A DNA stretch of 64,000 nt from Streptococcus sp. SN-1 (GTDB lineage Bacteria > Bacillota > Bacilli > Lactobacillales > Streptococcaceae), in contig NZ_AP028929.1 in the NCBI RefSeq assembly GCF_041154385.1, forward strand, positions 124,001-188,000. Reading direction: 5' to 3'. The stretch's first letter is position 1. Each line of letters opens with the position of its first letter. Of this stretch, positions 20,052 to 29,814 are shown one piece after another. The notes beneath the pieces were generated by a model that ran no database searches, was not told the origin of the DNA, and was given only the letters and a program-made list of their open reading frames with translations. The translations under genes were made by a program, and so were the position numbers.

Positions 20052-20906
20052 ATGAAAATTAAAAAATGGCTTGGTGTGGCAGCTCTTGCTACAGTCGCAG
20101 GTTTGGCTCTTGCAGCTTGCGGAAACTCAGAAAAGAAAGCAGACAATGCAACAACTGTTAAAATCGCAACTGTTAACCGTAGCGGTTCTGAAGAAAAACG
20201 TTGGGACAAAATTCAAGAATTGGTTAAAAAAGACGGTATTACTTTGGAATTTACAGAGTTCACAGACTACTCACAACCAAACAAGGCAACTGCTGATGGT
20301 GAAGTAGACTTGAACGCTTTCCAACACTATAACTTCTTGAACAACTGGAACAAAGAAAACGGAAAAGACCTTGTAGCGATTGCAGATACTTACATCTCTC
20401 CAATCCGCCTTTACTCAGGTTTGAATGGAAGTGACAACAAGTACACTAAAGTAGAAGATATCCCAGCAAACGGAGAAATCGCTGTACCAAACGATGCTAC
20501 AAACGAAAGCCGTGCGCTTTACTTGCTTCAATCAGCTGGCTTGATTAAATTGGATGTTTCAGGAACTGCTCTTGCAACAGTTGCTAACATCAAAGAAAAT
20601 CCAAAGAACTTGAAAATCACTGAATTGGACGCTAGCCAAACAGCTCGTTCATTGTCATCAGTTGACGCTGCCGTTGTAAACAATACCTTCGTTACAGAAG
20701 CAAAATTGGACTACAAGAAAGCACTTTTCAAAGAACAAGCTGATGAAAACTCAAAACAATGGTACAACATCATCGTTGCGAAAAAAGATTGGGAAACATC
20801 ACCTAAGGCTGATGCTATCAAGAAAGTAATCGCAGCTTACCACACAGATGAAGTGAAAAAAGTTATCGAAGAAACATCAGACGGTTTGGATCAACCAGTT
20901 TGGTAA
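20052..20906 (+). CDS. metQ: Methionine ABC transporter binding lipoprotein MetQ
   Basis: 284 residues, NlpA/MetQ family. Lipobox LAAC, then VKIATVNRSGSEEKRWDKI and the family segments FTDYSQPNKATADGEVDLN and AFQHYNFL. It delivers methionine to MetNI. Downstream come an M20 peptidase, metN and metI in one run. Confidence 0.93.
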   Translation: MKIKKWLGVAALATVAGLALAACGNSEKKADNATTVKIATVNRSGSEEKRWDKIQELVKKDGITLEFTEFTDYSQPNKATADGEVDLNAFQHYNFLNNWNKENGKDLVAIADTYISPIRLYSGLNGSDNKYTKVEDIPANGEIAVPNDATNESRALYLLQSAGLIKLDVSGTALATVANIKENPKNLKITELDASQTARSLSSVDAAVVNNTFVTEAKLDYKKALFKEQADENSKQWYNIIVAKKDWETSPKADAIKKVIAAYHTDEVKKVIEETSDGLDQPVW

Positions 20907-20913
20907 TAAGAAA

Positions 20914-20948
20914 CAGGGAGGTGGGAGAGAAAATTCCACCTCTTGCTT
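20914..20948 (+). terminator. Hairpin between metQ and the M20 peptidase gene
   Basis: GGAGGTGG pairs with CCACCTCT around a short loop, followed by TGCTTTT. It is likely a partial terminator that raises metQ over the distal genes. Confidence 0.6.
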
Positions 20949-21002
20949 TTGTATAGAGCATGGATTGTCAGGAAGAGTAGTTCATAGAAAGGTAGAGAGA
21001 AT

Positions 21003-22376
21003 ATGGTTTTTCCTAGCGAACAAGAACAGATTGAAAAATTTGAAAAGGATCATGTAGCACAGCATTATTTTGAGGTTTTGCGTACCTTGATTTCTAAGAA
21101 ATCAGTCTTTGCCCAGCAGGTCGGACTTAAGGAAGTCGCAAACTATCTGGGTGAGATTTTCAAGCGTGTTGGGGCTGAAGTGGAGATTGATGAGACTTAT
21201 ACGGCGCCCTTTGTCATGGCGCATTTCAAGAGTTCGCGTCCAGATGCCAAGACCTTGATTTTCTATAACCACTATGACACTGTGCCAGCGGATGGGGATC
21301 AGGTCTGGACAGAGGATCCCTTTACGCTTTCGGTCCGTAATGGTTTTATGTATGGGCGTGGGGTTGACGACGACAAGGGTCATATCACAGCTCGTTTGAG
21401 TGCTTTGAGAAAGTATATGCAACACCATGATGATCTGCCTGTCAACATTAGTTTTATCATGGAGGGAGCAGAGGAATCTGCCTCGACAGACCTAGATAAG
21501 TATCTGGAAAAACATGCGGATAAACTCCGTGGAGCGGATTTGTTGGTCTGGGAACAAGGGACTAAAAATGCCTTGGAACAGTTGGAAATTTCTGGTGGAA
21601 ACAAAGGAATTGTGACCTTTGATGCCAAGGTAAAAAGTGCCGATGTGGATATCCACTCTAGTTATGGTGGGGTTGTGGAATCAGCTCCCTGGTATCTCCT
21701 TCAAGCCTTACAGTCTCTTCGCGCTGCAGATGGCCGTATCTTGGTTGAAGGCTTGTACGAAGAGGTGCAAGAACCAAACGAACGGGAGTTGGCCTTGGTG
21801 GATACCTACGCTCAACGAAATCCAGGGGAAATTAGCCAGATTTATGGTTTGGAATTGCCTCTCTTACAAGAGGACCGCGCAGCCTTTCTAAAACGTTTCT
21901 TTTTCGAGCCAGCCCTTAATATCGAAGGAATTCAGTCAGGCTACCAAGGGCAAGGAGTCAAAACGATTTTGCCTGCAGAAGCCAGTGCTAAGTTAGAAGT
22001 TCGTTTGGTTCCTGGCCTAGAATCGCATGATGTTCTGGAAAAAATTCGGAAACAGCTAGACAAAAATGGCTTTGATAAGGTAGAATTATACTATACCTTG
22101 GGAGAGATGAGCTATCGAAGCGATATGAGCGCACCATCTATTCTCAATGTGATTGAGTTGGCCAAGAAATTCTATCCACAGGGCGTTTCAGTCTTGCCGA
22201 CCACAGCGGGGACAGGGCCTATGCATACGGTCTTTGATGCCCTAGAGGTGCCTATGGTAGCCTTCGGTCTAGGAAATGCCAATAGCCGAGATCACGGTGG
22301 AGATGAAAACGTGCGAATCGCCGATTATTACACCCATATTGAATTAGTAGAGGAGCTGATTAGAAGCTATGAGTAG
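21003..22376 (+). CDS. M20-family dipeptidase
   Basis: 457 residues, zinc metallopeptidase of the M20 (PepV/CNDP-like) family. Metal ligands are visible in FYNHYDTVP (His), GRGVDDDKG (bridging Asp) and EGAEESAS (Glu pair). Its place inside the methionine transport operon suggests it frees methionine from dipeptides. It overlaps metN by eight bases. Confidence 0.85.
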   Translation: MVFPSEQEQIEKFEKDHVAQHYFEVLRTLISKKSVFAQQVGLKEVANYLGEIFKRVGAEVEIDETYTAPFVMAHFKSSRPDAKTLIFYNHYDTVPADGDQVWTEDPFTLSVRNGFMYGRGVDDDKGHITARLSALRKYMQHHDDLPVNISFIMEGAEESASTDLDKYLEKHADKLRGADLLVWEQGTKNALEQLEISGGNKGIVTFDAKVKSADVDIHSSYGGVVESAPWYLLQALQSLRAADGRILVEGLYEEVQEPNERELALVDTYAQRNPGEISQIYGLELPLLQEDRAAFLKRFFFEPALNIEGIQSGYQGQGVKTILPAEASAKLEVRLVPGLESHDVLEKIRKQLDKNGFDKVELYYTLGEMSYRSDMSAPSILNVIELAKKFYPQGVSVLPTTAGTGPMHTVFDALEVPMVAFGLGNANSRDHGGDENVRIADYYTHIELVEELIRSYE

Positions 22377-23430
22377 AGATATTATCAAGTTAGATCAGAT
22401 CGATGTGACTTTTCACCAAAAGAAGAGAAGCATCACAGCGGTTAAGGATGTGACCATTCACATCCAAGAAGGGGATATCTACGGAATCGTTGGATATTCT
22501 GGAGCAGGGAAATCAACCCTTGTACGGGTGATTAACCTCTTGCAAAAACCATCTGCAGGGAAAATTACCATTGACGATGATGTGATTTTTGATGGCAAGG
22601 TGACCTTGACGGCAGAGCAGTTGCGTCGTAAACGTCAGGATATCGGGATGATTTTCCAACATTTCAATCTGATGAGCCAAAAGACGGCAGAGGAGAATGT
22701 AGCCTTTGCACTTAAACACTCTGGGCTCAGCAAGGAAGAAAAGAAGGCTAAAGTTGCTAAGTTGTTGGACTTGGTTGGTTTGGCAGATCGTGCTGAAAAT
22801 TATCCTTCACAACTATCTGGGGGGCAAAAACAGCGTGTGGCCATTGCGCGTGCCTTGGCAAATGATCCAAAAATCTTGATTTCGGACGAGTCAACTTCTG
22901 CCCTTGATCCTAAGACAACCAAGCAGATTTTGGCCTTGTTGCAAGATTTGAACCAAAAATTAGGCTTGACGGTTGTCTTGATTACGCATGAAATGCAGAT
23001 TGTCAAAGATATTGCCAACCGTGTGGCAGTTATGCAGGATGGGCATTTGATTGAAGAGGGCAGTGTCCTTGAAATCTTCTCAGACCCTAAACAACCTTTG
23101 ACACAAGACTTTATCTCAACAGCAACAGGAATTGACGAAGCCATGGTCAAAATCGAGAAGCAAGAAATCGTGGAACACTTGTCTGAAAACAGTCTCTTGG
23201 TGCAACTCAAGTATGCAGGGGCTTCAACAGATGAGCCACTTTTGAATGAATTGTACAAGAATTACCAAGTAACGGCTAATATCCTCTATGGAAATATCGA
23301 AATCCTAGATGGCACTCCTGTTGGAGAATTGGTTGTAGTCTTGTCAGGTGAAAAAGCAGCGTTGGCAGGTGCCCAAGAAGCCATTCGTCAAGCAGGCGTG
23401 CAGCTAAAAGTATTGAAGGGAGGACAGTAA
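22369..23430 (+). CDS. metN: Methionine import ATP-binding protein MetN
   Basis: 353 residues. Walker [10 protein letters not shown], signature [15 protein letters not shown], Walker [14 protein letters not shown]. The C-terminal 90 residues form the NIL (ACT-like) domain, through which methionine inhibits transport in MetN proteins. It is followed by metI with one base between. Confidence 0.95.
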   Translation: MSRDIIKLDQIDVTFHQKKRSITAVKDVTIHIQEGDIYGIVGYSGAGKSTLVRVINLLQKPSAGKITIDDDVIFDGKVTLTAEQLRRKRQDIGMIFQHFNLMSQKTAEENVAFALKHSGLSKEEKKAKVAKLLDLVGLADRAENYPSQLSGGQKQRVAIARALANDPKILISDESTSALDPKTTKQILALLQDLNQKLGLTVVLITHEMQIVKDIANRVAVMQDGHLIEEGSVLEIFSDPKQPLTQDFISTATGIDEAMVKIEKQEIVEHLSENSLLVQLKYAGASTDEPLLNELYKNYQVTANILYGNIEILDGTPVGELVVVLSGEKAALAGAQEAIRQAGVQLKVLKGGQ

Positions 23431-23431
23431 G

Positions 23432-24124
23432 ATGGAATCATTGATTCAAACCTATTTACCAAATGTCTATAAAATGGGCTGGGCTGGTCAAGCAGGCTGG
23501 GGAACAGCCATCTACCTAACTCTTTATATGACAGTTCTTTCCTTCATCATCGGAGGGTTCTTGGGGCTAGTGGCAGGTCTCTTCCTTGTCTTGACAGCGC
23601 CAGGTGGTGTCTTGGAAAATAAGGTCGTCTTCTGGATTTTAGATAAGATTACCTCTATTTTCCGTGCAGTTCCTTTCATCATCCTCTTGGCAGTCTTGTC
23701 ACCCTTCTCTCATCTAATCGTAGGAACAAGTATCGGACCAAATGCGGCTATCGTACCCCTATCTTTTGCAGTCTTTGCCTTCTTTGCTCGTCAGGTGCAG
23801 GTGGTCTTGGCTGAGTTAGATGGCGGTGTCATTGAGGCGGCTCAAGCGAGCGGAGCGACCTTCTGGGATATCGTGGGTGTTTACCTATCAGAAGGTCTTC
23901 CAGATTTGATCCGTGTGACGACTGTGACCTTGATTTCCCTTGTTGGGGAAACAGCTATGGCCGGTGCAGTTGGAGCTGGTGGTATCGGTAACGTAGCCAT
24001 CGCCTATGGATTTAACCGCTACAATCACGATGTGACCATCTTGGCAACCATCATTATCATTTTGATTATCTTTGCAATCCAATTCTTGGGAGACTTCTTG
24101 ACTAAGAAATTGAGTCATAAATAA
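23432..24124 (+). CDS. metI: Methionine import permease MetI
   Basis: 230 residues, five or six membrane spans, with the binding-protein-dependent permease EAA loop EAAQASGATFWDI. The last 77 codons are duplicated 2.4 kb downstream (26573-26796). The terminator that would belong to metI lies after that second copy, so the Rgg-MFS cassette now separates metI from it. Confidence 0.94.
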   Translation: MESLIQTYLPNVYKMGWAGQAGWGTAIYLTLYMTVLSFIIGGFLGLVAGLFLVLTAPGGVLENKVVFWILDKITSIFRAVPFIILLAVLSPFSHLIVGTSIGPNAAIVPLSFAVFAFFARQVQVVLAELDGGVIEAAQASGATFWDIVGVYLSEGLPDLIRVTTVTLISLVGETAMAGAVGAGGIGNVAIAYGFNRYNHDVTILATIIIILIIFAIQFLGDFLTKKLSHK

Positions 24125-24253
24125 AAAGAGCTAGGACATCTGTACATCATTCATAAGAGTTGTCATTATAGTCAAGACTTAAAATTCTCTGTACTGGTTG
24201 CTATCAATCGTTGCTTTTATGAGTTAGAGAGTTAAGAATTGTGGGGAGTCAAT

Positions 24254-25123
24254 ATGCAAAATCTGGGAGAAGTTTTTAAAGAATTGAGAAAGAGTCGGAA
24301 TGTATCTCTACAGGAAGCGACGGGAGGAGAGTTTACTTATTCCATGCTGAGTAAATTTGAGCGTGGAGAAGCAGACTTATCCTCTATGAAATTGATTACT
24401 GCTTTAGATAACATCCACTCTGATTTGAATGAATTTATGTACTTGGTACGTGGTTTTTCTCAGAAAAAGGTTTTGGCTTTTCAAGAAAATCTCTGGGATC
24501 TATATGACAGAGAAGGGATTGATTCTCTCCACTCCTTGTATGAACAGAAGACTCAAAAGTATAGATCAAGTGGTGAAAAAAGCTATCTCTTACAAATGAT
24601 TCGTATCAAGAGCCTTCTTGTATTTTTTGATTCAGAAATAAGAGCAACGGATGAAGAACTAACTTTTCTCTATGACTATTTTTTTACTATTGACATCTGG
24701 GGAAATTATGAATTGGAACTATTTTCAACGATTTCTACTTTGTTTCCTCTGCCCCTCTATTTTAAATATTCTAGGGAGATGTTGCAAAAGACGGATTTAT
24801 TAGGCTCTTTACCTAGTAACAAAGTTGGTATTGACACCATTTTAATTAATGGACTCTTTAAAGCGATAGAGGAAAAGGATAAATTAAAAGCAGACTATTT
24901 TACCTTTCAGATTGAAAAACGCGATTTACCAGAATCTGAAGCTTATCTTAAAATCATTTATATGATTGCTAAAGGGTATTATGATACTATTTTTAAAGTA
25001 GAAAATAAGGGGCTTGAAAAAATCCAAAGAGGCATTACAATCTTACAAGATTTAGAGTATGTAGATGGTGCAAGATACTATGAAAACTATTTTGCAAGTC
25101 AGCTCTCAAATAAAGATTTGTAA
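24254..25123 (+). CDS. Second Rgg-family regulator, in a cassette behind metI
   Basis: 289 residues. N-terminal HTH (LGEVFKELRKSRNVSLQEAT, then MLSKFERGEADLSS) and Rgg/MutR helical domain. ATG 24254 follows GGGGAG; the in-frame ATG at 24239 is less likely. Unlike rgg144 I find no short hydrophobic peptide gene on either side, so its ligand may be made elsewhere or it may be a stand-alone regulator. It is followed by a terminator and then an MFS gene, its probable target. Confidence 0.85.
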   Translation: MQNLGEVFKELRKSRNVSLQEATGGEFTYSMLSKFERGEADLSSMKLITALDNIHSDLNEFMYLVRGFSQKKVLAFQENLWDLYDREGIDSLHSLYEQKTQKYRSSGEKSYLLQMIRIKSLLVFFDSEIRATDEELTFLYDYFFTIDIWGNYELELFSTISTLFPLPLYFKYSREMLQKTDLLGSLPSNKVGIDTILINGLFKAIEEKDKLKADYFTFQIEKRDLPESEAYLKIIYMIAKGYYDTIFKVENKGLEKIQRGITILQDLEYVDGARYYENYFASQLSNKDL

Positions 25124-25230
25124 TATATTCCAATTACATCGACTGATGAAAAATAAATGGGTTTGTAGATGGAGTGATAAATAGCAGTATCTAGGAGCTA
25201 GAGTTCCTATTTTCAGAAAAAATATATTAC

Positions 25231-25257
25231 AAAAAAGTGGGGAGTCCCGCTTTTTTT
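25231..25257. terminator. Terminator after the second rgg gene
   Basis: AAAAAAGTGGG and CCCGCTTTTTT form an 11-bp stem around GAGT. A and T tracts make it work on both strands. Confidence 0.82.
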
Positions 25258-25307
25258 GTTAGACTGAATTCAATAGAATACTCTTTGAAATGTGAGAAAG
25301 GCCTGTT

Positions 25308-26552
25308 ATGAAACTATTCTTAAACCACCATTTATTTAGGATACTTACCTTATCAAGGTTTTTGAGCTCAAGTGGAGCTTATATTTATAATCTGGTATTT
25401 ATCGTTTATGCTGCGAGTCTACCCTTTAAAAATATAGCTGTATTTATGGCGAATATGATTACGATTTTACCTTTCCTATTTACTTTTTATGTTGGGATTA
25501 AGGCTGATCATACTCGGAATAAAGCAGGGACAATTATCTGGGTTGGTTGTGTGCAAAGTCTCCTATTTCTTTTGATTGCTAGTGTGATTCATGACCAGAA
25601 CTTCGTAACGTTTGCTTTTATCTGTATGGTTAATATCTGTTCGGATATTTTATCGGATTATACAGCAGGCCTTCGTATGCCGATTATCCAGCATAATATT
25701 TCGGAAGATAGACTCTATGAAGCTTATTCCTTTACTCAGTTTGTTTCCTATTTATCAAATCTAGGAGGTCAAGCCTTAGGAGTGTGGTTACTCACAACCA
25801 GCCATCAAAATTTTTCTTTTGTTGCAATTGTGAACGCTGGCTTCTTTTTACTATCTTCTCTTATTTTGTTCAAAAATAGCAGAGAATTGACACATTTGTC
25901 TGTAAAGGTAGAGAATGAGCCTATTCGTTTGCTTCAACAAGTTAAGGCAATCTATGCGGACATGGATGATATCTTTAGGCAGAGAGAAAGTAAATCATTG
26001 CTTAAAATGATCCTTGTCATTTTGGTAATGAATACTTTGGGAGGAGCTGTTGGAGGTATTTATCACTTTTATTTATTAGACCATACTATCTATCATCTCA
26101 GCTATGCTCAAGCCCTATTTTTAATTGAATGTGTTAGTTTGGGAGGAGCTATTCTTGGTAGCCTAACTCCCCATGATTATTTTGGGAAATTGTCTTTCTC
26201 AAGTTTGCTATCGCTCAATGCAATTCTGTTTGTCTTGCTGGCTACTGCTAATATTTTAGATTTTCCTCCTCTAGTAGGTGTTGCTTGCTTAGCCTTTGTC
26301 ATGTATTTGATGTCGAAATCAATGCCTAAATTAGATACTCTGTTATTGTCTAATTTGAGTGCGGATGTATTAGCTCGAAGTAATAATCTCTTGAGTATGA
26401 TTTTTTCCCTAACATTACCCTTGGGGATGTCTGTATTTTCCTTCTTAGCTTTACAAGATATCAGGCTTTGTTGGTGGGTGTTTTTGGTAGTGAGTGTGAT
26501 AGGGTTGATTTTATCACTAGAAAAAAGAAGTTTTTCGGGTAAAAAATTTTAA
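25308..26552 (+). CDS. MFS transporter of the second Rgg cassette
   Basis: 414 residues, about twelve membrane spans. It starts MKLFLNHHLFRILTLSRFLS and is paralogous to the MFS protein at 15207, with matching length and similar N-terminal pattern. GAAAGG precedes the ATG. It lies between the second rgg and the metI remnant, so it arrived with the cassette. Export of a peptide or drug is plausible; the substrate is unknown. Confidence 0.82.
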   Translation: MKLFLNHHLFRILTLSRFLSSSGAYIYNLVFIVYAASLPFKNIAVFMANMITILPFLFTFYVGIKADHTRNKAGTIIWVGCVQSLLFLLIASVIHDQNFVTFAFICMVNICSDILSDYTAGLRMPIIQHNISEDRLYEAYSFTQFVSYLSNLGGQALGVWLLTTSHQNFSFVAIVNAGFFLLSSLILFKNSRELTHLSVKVENEPIRLLQQVKAIYADMDDIFRQRESKSLLKMILVILVMNTLGGAVGGIYHFYLLDHTIYHLSYAQALFLIECVSLGGAILGSLTPHDYFGKLSFSSLLSLNAILFVLLATANILDFPPLVGVACLAFVMYLMSKSMPKLDTLLLSNLSADVLARSNNLLSMIFSLTLPLGMSVFSFLALQDIRLCWWVFLVVSVIGLILSLEKRSFSGKKF

Positions 26553-26572
26553 CCTAGGGAAATCAGGCTTAC

Positions 26573-26796
26573 TAGAAGGTCTTCCAGATTTGATTCGTGT
26601 GACAACTGTGACCTTGATTTCCCTTGTTGGGGAAACAGCTATGGCTGGTGCGGTTGGAGCTGGCGGTATTGGTAACGTAGCCATCGCTTATGGATTTAAC
26701 CGTTACAATCACGATGTGACCATCTTGGCAACCATCATTATCATTTTGATTATCTTTGCAATCCAATTCTTGGGAGATTTCTTGACTAAGTCTTGA
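26573..26796 (+). pseudogene. metI: Duplicated 3' fragment of metI
   Basis: It repeats metI from codon AGAAGGTCTTCCAGATTTG to the stop region. Nine differences from metI (for example ATC/ATT, ACG/ACA, GCC/GCT, GCA/GCG) are all synonymous third-position changes up to the last few codons, where AAGAAATTG has become AAGTCTTGA and ends the frame early. There is no promoter or start region, so it is not a working gene. It marks the right boundary of the inserted Rgg-MFS cassette. Confidence 0.92.
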
Positions 26797-26805
26797 GTCA
26801 TAAAT

Positions 26806-26831
26806 AAAAAAGAGCCGCCTGGCTCTTTTTT
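26806..26831. terminator. Bidirectional terminator (original metI terminator)
   Basis: AAAAAAGAGCC and GGCTCTTTTTT form a perfect stem. It sits between the metI remnant and the minus-strand MptD-like gene. The same first bases (AAAAAGAGC) follow the intact metI, where the hairpin is lost. Confidence 0.88.
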
Positions 26832-26836
26832 AGTAA

Positions 26837-27406
26837 TCAGATTTTCTGTGCAAATTTTTTACTCAAGGCTTGTCCAAGCAAGGCACCCACTAGGGCTCCG
26901 ATGACAACACTTGCGATAAATAGAAGGATGGTTCCAGGATTTGGCGCGACCATGATACGGTCGATATATTCTTGCGATTTTCCTCTTGCTAGAAGGGTTG
27001 CCATATAGGCTTTGGGGGCAATCCACATAAGTAAGATTGGTCCTGATGTGCTAAAGGCAAAGAGTATGAAAGAAAGGAAGTTCTTTGTTTGGTCCTTGTA
27101 TTTTCCTAGATTAGCTACTCCATCTGCTAGGAGGCCACAGATAATTCCAGGAAGGAAGGCACCGGCACCGTGTTTAGTCCCCAAGAAAAAGAGGGCAATG
27201 ACAAGGCCGATAGTGGTAATGGCTCCAAAGCGCGGAACTTTTGCGACTAGGATCATATAGACGCTACCGCCGACAAGGGCAGTAAAGGCAGGCGCATAAA
27301 ACATGTTTCCAGTTTGGTCAAAGAGATTGCCCAAAAGGACACCAATCCCCATACAGAGGAAGTAAAGAACTGCAAAAAGTAGTGTAGTTAAGATAGATTT
27401 TTTCAT
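26837..27406 (-). CDS. MptD-family ECF transporter S component
   Basis: 189 residues with five or six hydrophobic spans, matching the MptD (Trep_Strep) family of putative substrate-capture subunits for energy-coupling-factor transporters: MGIGVLLGNLF, VGGSVYMILVAKV and GIICGLLADGVANLG. ATG 27406 follows AGGAG. No ECF ATPases are adjacent, so it would share a housekeeping EcfAA'T module. Substrate unknown. Confidence 0.75.
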   Translation of the reverse strand: MKKSILTTLLFAVLYFLCMGIGVLLGNLFDQTGNMFYAPAFTALVGGSVYMILVAKVPRFGAITTIGLVIALFFLGTKHGAGAFLPGIICGLLADGVANLGKYKDQTKNFLSFILFAFSTSGPILLMWIAPKAYMATLLARGKSQEYIDRIMVAPNPGTILLFIASVVIGALVGALLGQALSKKFAQKI

Positions 27407-27484
27407 GAATTGTCTCCTGATCATTTTCTCACAATTCTCATTGTACCACGGTTTGATGGGATTGTAAATGGGCACTAGAATTTT

Positions 27485-27511
27485 TTGAAAACGCTTGAAA
27501 TATGATATAAT
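27485..27511 (+). promoter_or_regulatory. Promoter of the DUF624-hk07-rr07 operon with cre-like site
   Basis: TATAAT is at 27506-27511. TTGAAAACGCTTGAAA (27485-27500) lies directly upstream in the -35 to spacer region and resembles the CcpA cre consensus (two mismatches). Glucose repression of the operon is inferred. Confidence 0.55.
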
Positions 27512-27540
27512 GGTTTCATAGTTATTTTTAGGGGGATATC

Positions 27541-28155
27541 ATGGGGAGATTTTTAGACTTTGTCTTTAATCGTTTCTTTTTAGGGATGATTGCGACAGCC
27601 TTCTTTTGGCTATTAACCTTGGCAGGAGGGATTATCCTTGGTCTAGCGCCGGCTAGTGCCACCTTGATGAGCCTATATGCAGAACATGGTTATAGTTTTC
27701 GGGAATATAGCTTGAAGGAGGCTTGGTCTCTTTATAAGCAAAATTTTGTTTCAAGCAACCTGATTTTCTATAGCTTTTTAGGGGTGGATCTAGTTTTGGT
27801 CTACGGACTGTATCTCTTGGTGCAATTGCCTCATCAGACTATTATTCATTTGATTGCGACCTTTTTGAATGTTCTAGTAGTTGCCCTGCTGTTTCTGGCT
27901 TATACAGTATCTTTGAAATTACAAGTTTATTTTGATTTGTCCTATCGAAATCGTCTCAAACTATCCTTGATTGGCATCTTTATGAGTCTAGCAGCCGTGG
28001 CCAAGGTTCTCCTTGGGACCGTACTACTTGTGGTAATTGGTTACTATATGCCTGCCCTACTTTTCTTTGTAGGAATTGGGATGTGGCATTTCTTTATCAG
28101 TGATATGTTGGAACCGGTCTATGAAAGTATCCATGAAAAATTGGCGACAAAATAG
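27541..28155 (+). CDS. DUF624 (YesL-like) membrane protein
   Basis: 204 residues, five predicted membrane spans, with the family N-terminus (FNRFFLGMIATAFFWLLTL) and GLAPASATLMSLY. YesL-type proteins are encoded next to YesM/YesN-type sugar two-component systems, exactly as here. The 3' end overlaps the histidine kinase reading frame. The role is unknown; it may help the kinase sense a sugar or transporter state. Confidence 0.82.
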   Translation: MGRFLDFVFNRFFLGMIATAFFWLLTLAGGIILGLAPASATLMSLYAEHGYSFREYSLKEAWSLYKQNFVSSNLIFYSFLGVDLVLVYGLYLLVQLPHQTIIHLIATFLNVLVVALLFLAYTVSLKLQVYFDLSYRNRLKLSLIGIFMSLAAVAKVLLGTVLLVVIGYYMPALLFFVGIGMWHFFISDMLEPVYESIHEKLATK

Positions 28156-29803
28156 AATGAAGCAGTTTTGGCTACATACGCTTCTGAGAACCTACAGTTC
28201 AGTTATGATGATTATTATTGCGAGTTTTGCAATCTTACTCTCTTACGCTGACTGGGATTCACGGGAAAAGGAAGCTCAGAGAGTAGCCCAGCGTGTAACC
28301 ACTCGAACAGTCGAAGAGGTGGAATATTATTATCGCGAGTCAGCCCAGCTAGCTCAAGATTTAGTAGCCAATCAAGACCGGATACAAGGGGTTTATAAGT
28401 ACTTTAGCCTGTCAACTTCTGAGTATTTTTATTGGCTGTTAGAGCATCAAGCAGCTTCGTCAACTTCTATTTCTCTGTATGAAAATATCGATGACCTGTA
28501 TGTTCAGAATGACTATATAACGGGTGTTGCAATCGTCTTGCAGGACTTTAAAGAAGTTTATGTTTCGAGCAGAAATGAGAGAGGTGGTCATTCGGTACTT
28601 GCGGAAGGCTTTAAACCAGAGGCCAATAGTTTTGGGGTTCCTATTTTAGAACCAGCGACGGATCAATCGATAGGGGTTGTTTATATTTCCTTGGATCCAG
28701 AAATCTTATACCATGCTGTAGACAATACCCGAGGTCATATCCCGATGGCTGTTACTGTGACATCGCCTTTTGATACGGAGATTTTTCATATTGGTGAGAG
28801 GGTCAATAGGGAACATGAGAACTGGTTTGTTGGTGTAACCTCTCATGGCTATCAAGTTCAGGTAGCAGTTCCCAAAAACTTTGTTTTACAAGGAACAGTG
28901 ACTAGCTCTGCTTTGATTGTGGGCTTAAGCCTTCTCTTTATTGTTATTCTCTATCTGACTTTGAGGCAGACCTTTGCTAATTACCAAAAGCAGGTAGTGG
29001 ATTTGGTGGATTCCATTCAGGCTATTGCCCAAGGGGAAGAAGGTCTTCGCATTGCTACGCTTGAAAAGGATCAGGAATTGCTCTTAATCGCAGAGACCAC
29101 CAATGATATGTTGGATCGATTGGAAAAGAATATCCATGATATTTACCAGTTAGAACTTAGTCAAAAAGATGCCAATATGCGAGCCTTGCAGGCGCAAATC
29201 AATCCTCATTTTATGTATAATACGCTGGAATTTTTGCGCATGTATGCAGTTATGCAGAGTCAAGATGAGTTAGCAGATATCATTTATGAATTCAGTAGTC
29301 TCTTGCGTAACAATATTTCCGACGAAAGAGAAACCCTTCTCAAACAGGAATTAGAATTTTGTCGTAAATATAGCTATCTCTGCATGGTTCGCTATCCTAA
29401 ATCCATTGCCTATGGTTTCAAGATAGATCCAGGGTTAGAAAATATGAAGATTCCTAAGTTTACCTTGCAACCGCTGGTAGAAAACTATTTCGCGCATGGT
29501 GTTGACCATAGACGGACAGATAATGTGATTAGCATCAAGGCACTTAAACAGGATGGGTTTGTGGAAATTTTAGTGGTCGATAATGGCCGTGGAATGTCAG
29601 TTGAAAAGCTGGCAAATCTCCGAGAAAAATTAAGTCAGAGACAGTTTGAACACCAAGCCAGCTATAGTGATCAAAGGCAGTCTATTGGGATTGTCAATGT
29701 ACATGAGCGTTTTGTGCTCTATTTTGGGGACCGCTATGATATTACTATAGAGTCTGCGGAGCAAGCAGGTGTTCAGTATCGTATTACAATTCAAGATGAG
29801 TAG
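28133..29803 (+). CDS. hk07: Sensor histidine kinase HK07 (YesM/LytS class)
   Basis: About 556 residues. One membrane span near the N-terminus, an extracellular sensor of about 230 residues, a second span (ALIVGLSLLFIVILYL), a HAMP-like linker, then the His_kinase domain with the phosphorylated His in INPHFMYNTLEFLRM and an ATPase domain (LVENYFAHG, VVDNGRGMS). The start is uncertain: ATGs at 28121, 28133 and 28157 all overlap or abut the DUF624 stop. It is paired with RR07 11 bases downstream. No sugar ABC transporter is adjacent in this window. Confidence 0.88.
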   Translation: MKNWRQNRMKQFWLHTLLRTYSSVMMIIIASFAILLSYADWDSREKEAQRVAQRVTTRTVEEVEYYYRESAQLAQDLVANQDRIQGVYKYFSLSTSEYFYWLLEHQAASSTSISLYENIDDLYVQNDYITGVAIVLQDFKEVYVSSRNERGGHSVLAEGFKPEANSFGVPILEPATDQSIGVVYISLDPEILYHAVDNTRGHIPMAVTVTSPFDTEIFHIGERVNREHENWFVGVTSHGYQVQVAVPKNFVLQGTVTSSALIVGLSLLFIVILYLTLRQTFANYQKQVVDLVDSIQAIAQGEEGLRIATLEKDQELLLIAETTNDMLDRLEKNIHDIYQLELSQKDANMRALQAQINPHFMYNTLEFLRMYAVMQSQDELADIIYEFSSLLRNNISDERETLLKQELEFCRKYSYLCMVRYPKSIAYGFKIDPGLENMKIPKFTLQPLVENYFAHGVDHRRTDNVISIKALKQDGFVEILVVDNGRGMSVEKLANLREKLSQRQFEHQASYSDQRQSIGIVNVHERFVLYFGDRYDITIESAEQAGVQYRITIQDE

Positions 29804-29814
29804 AAAGGGAGAAA

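Noticed and set aside
25146-25184. A 12-residue frame (MKNKWVCRWSDK) after the second rgg gene as a possible pheromone
   Set aside because: No ribosome site, no hydrophobic run and no promoter; unlike SHP precursors. The regions on both sides of this rgg were read on both strands without finding a better candidate.
26590-26796. A separate small membrane protein gene starting at an internal ATG
   Set aside because: It is the duplicated end of metI without promoter, ribosome site or N-terminus.
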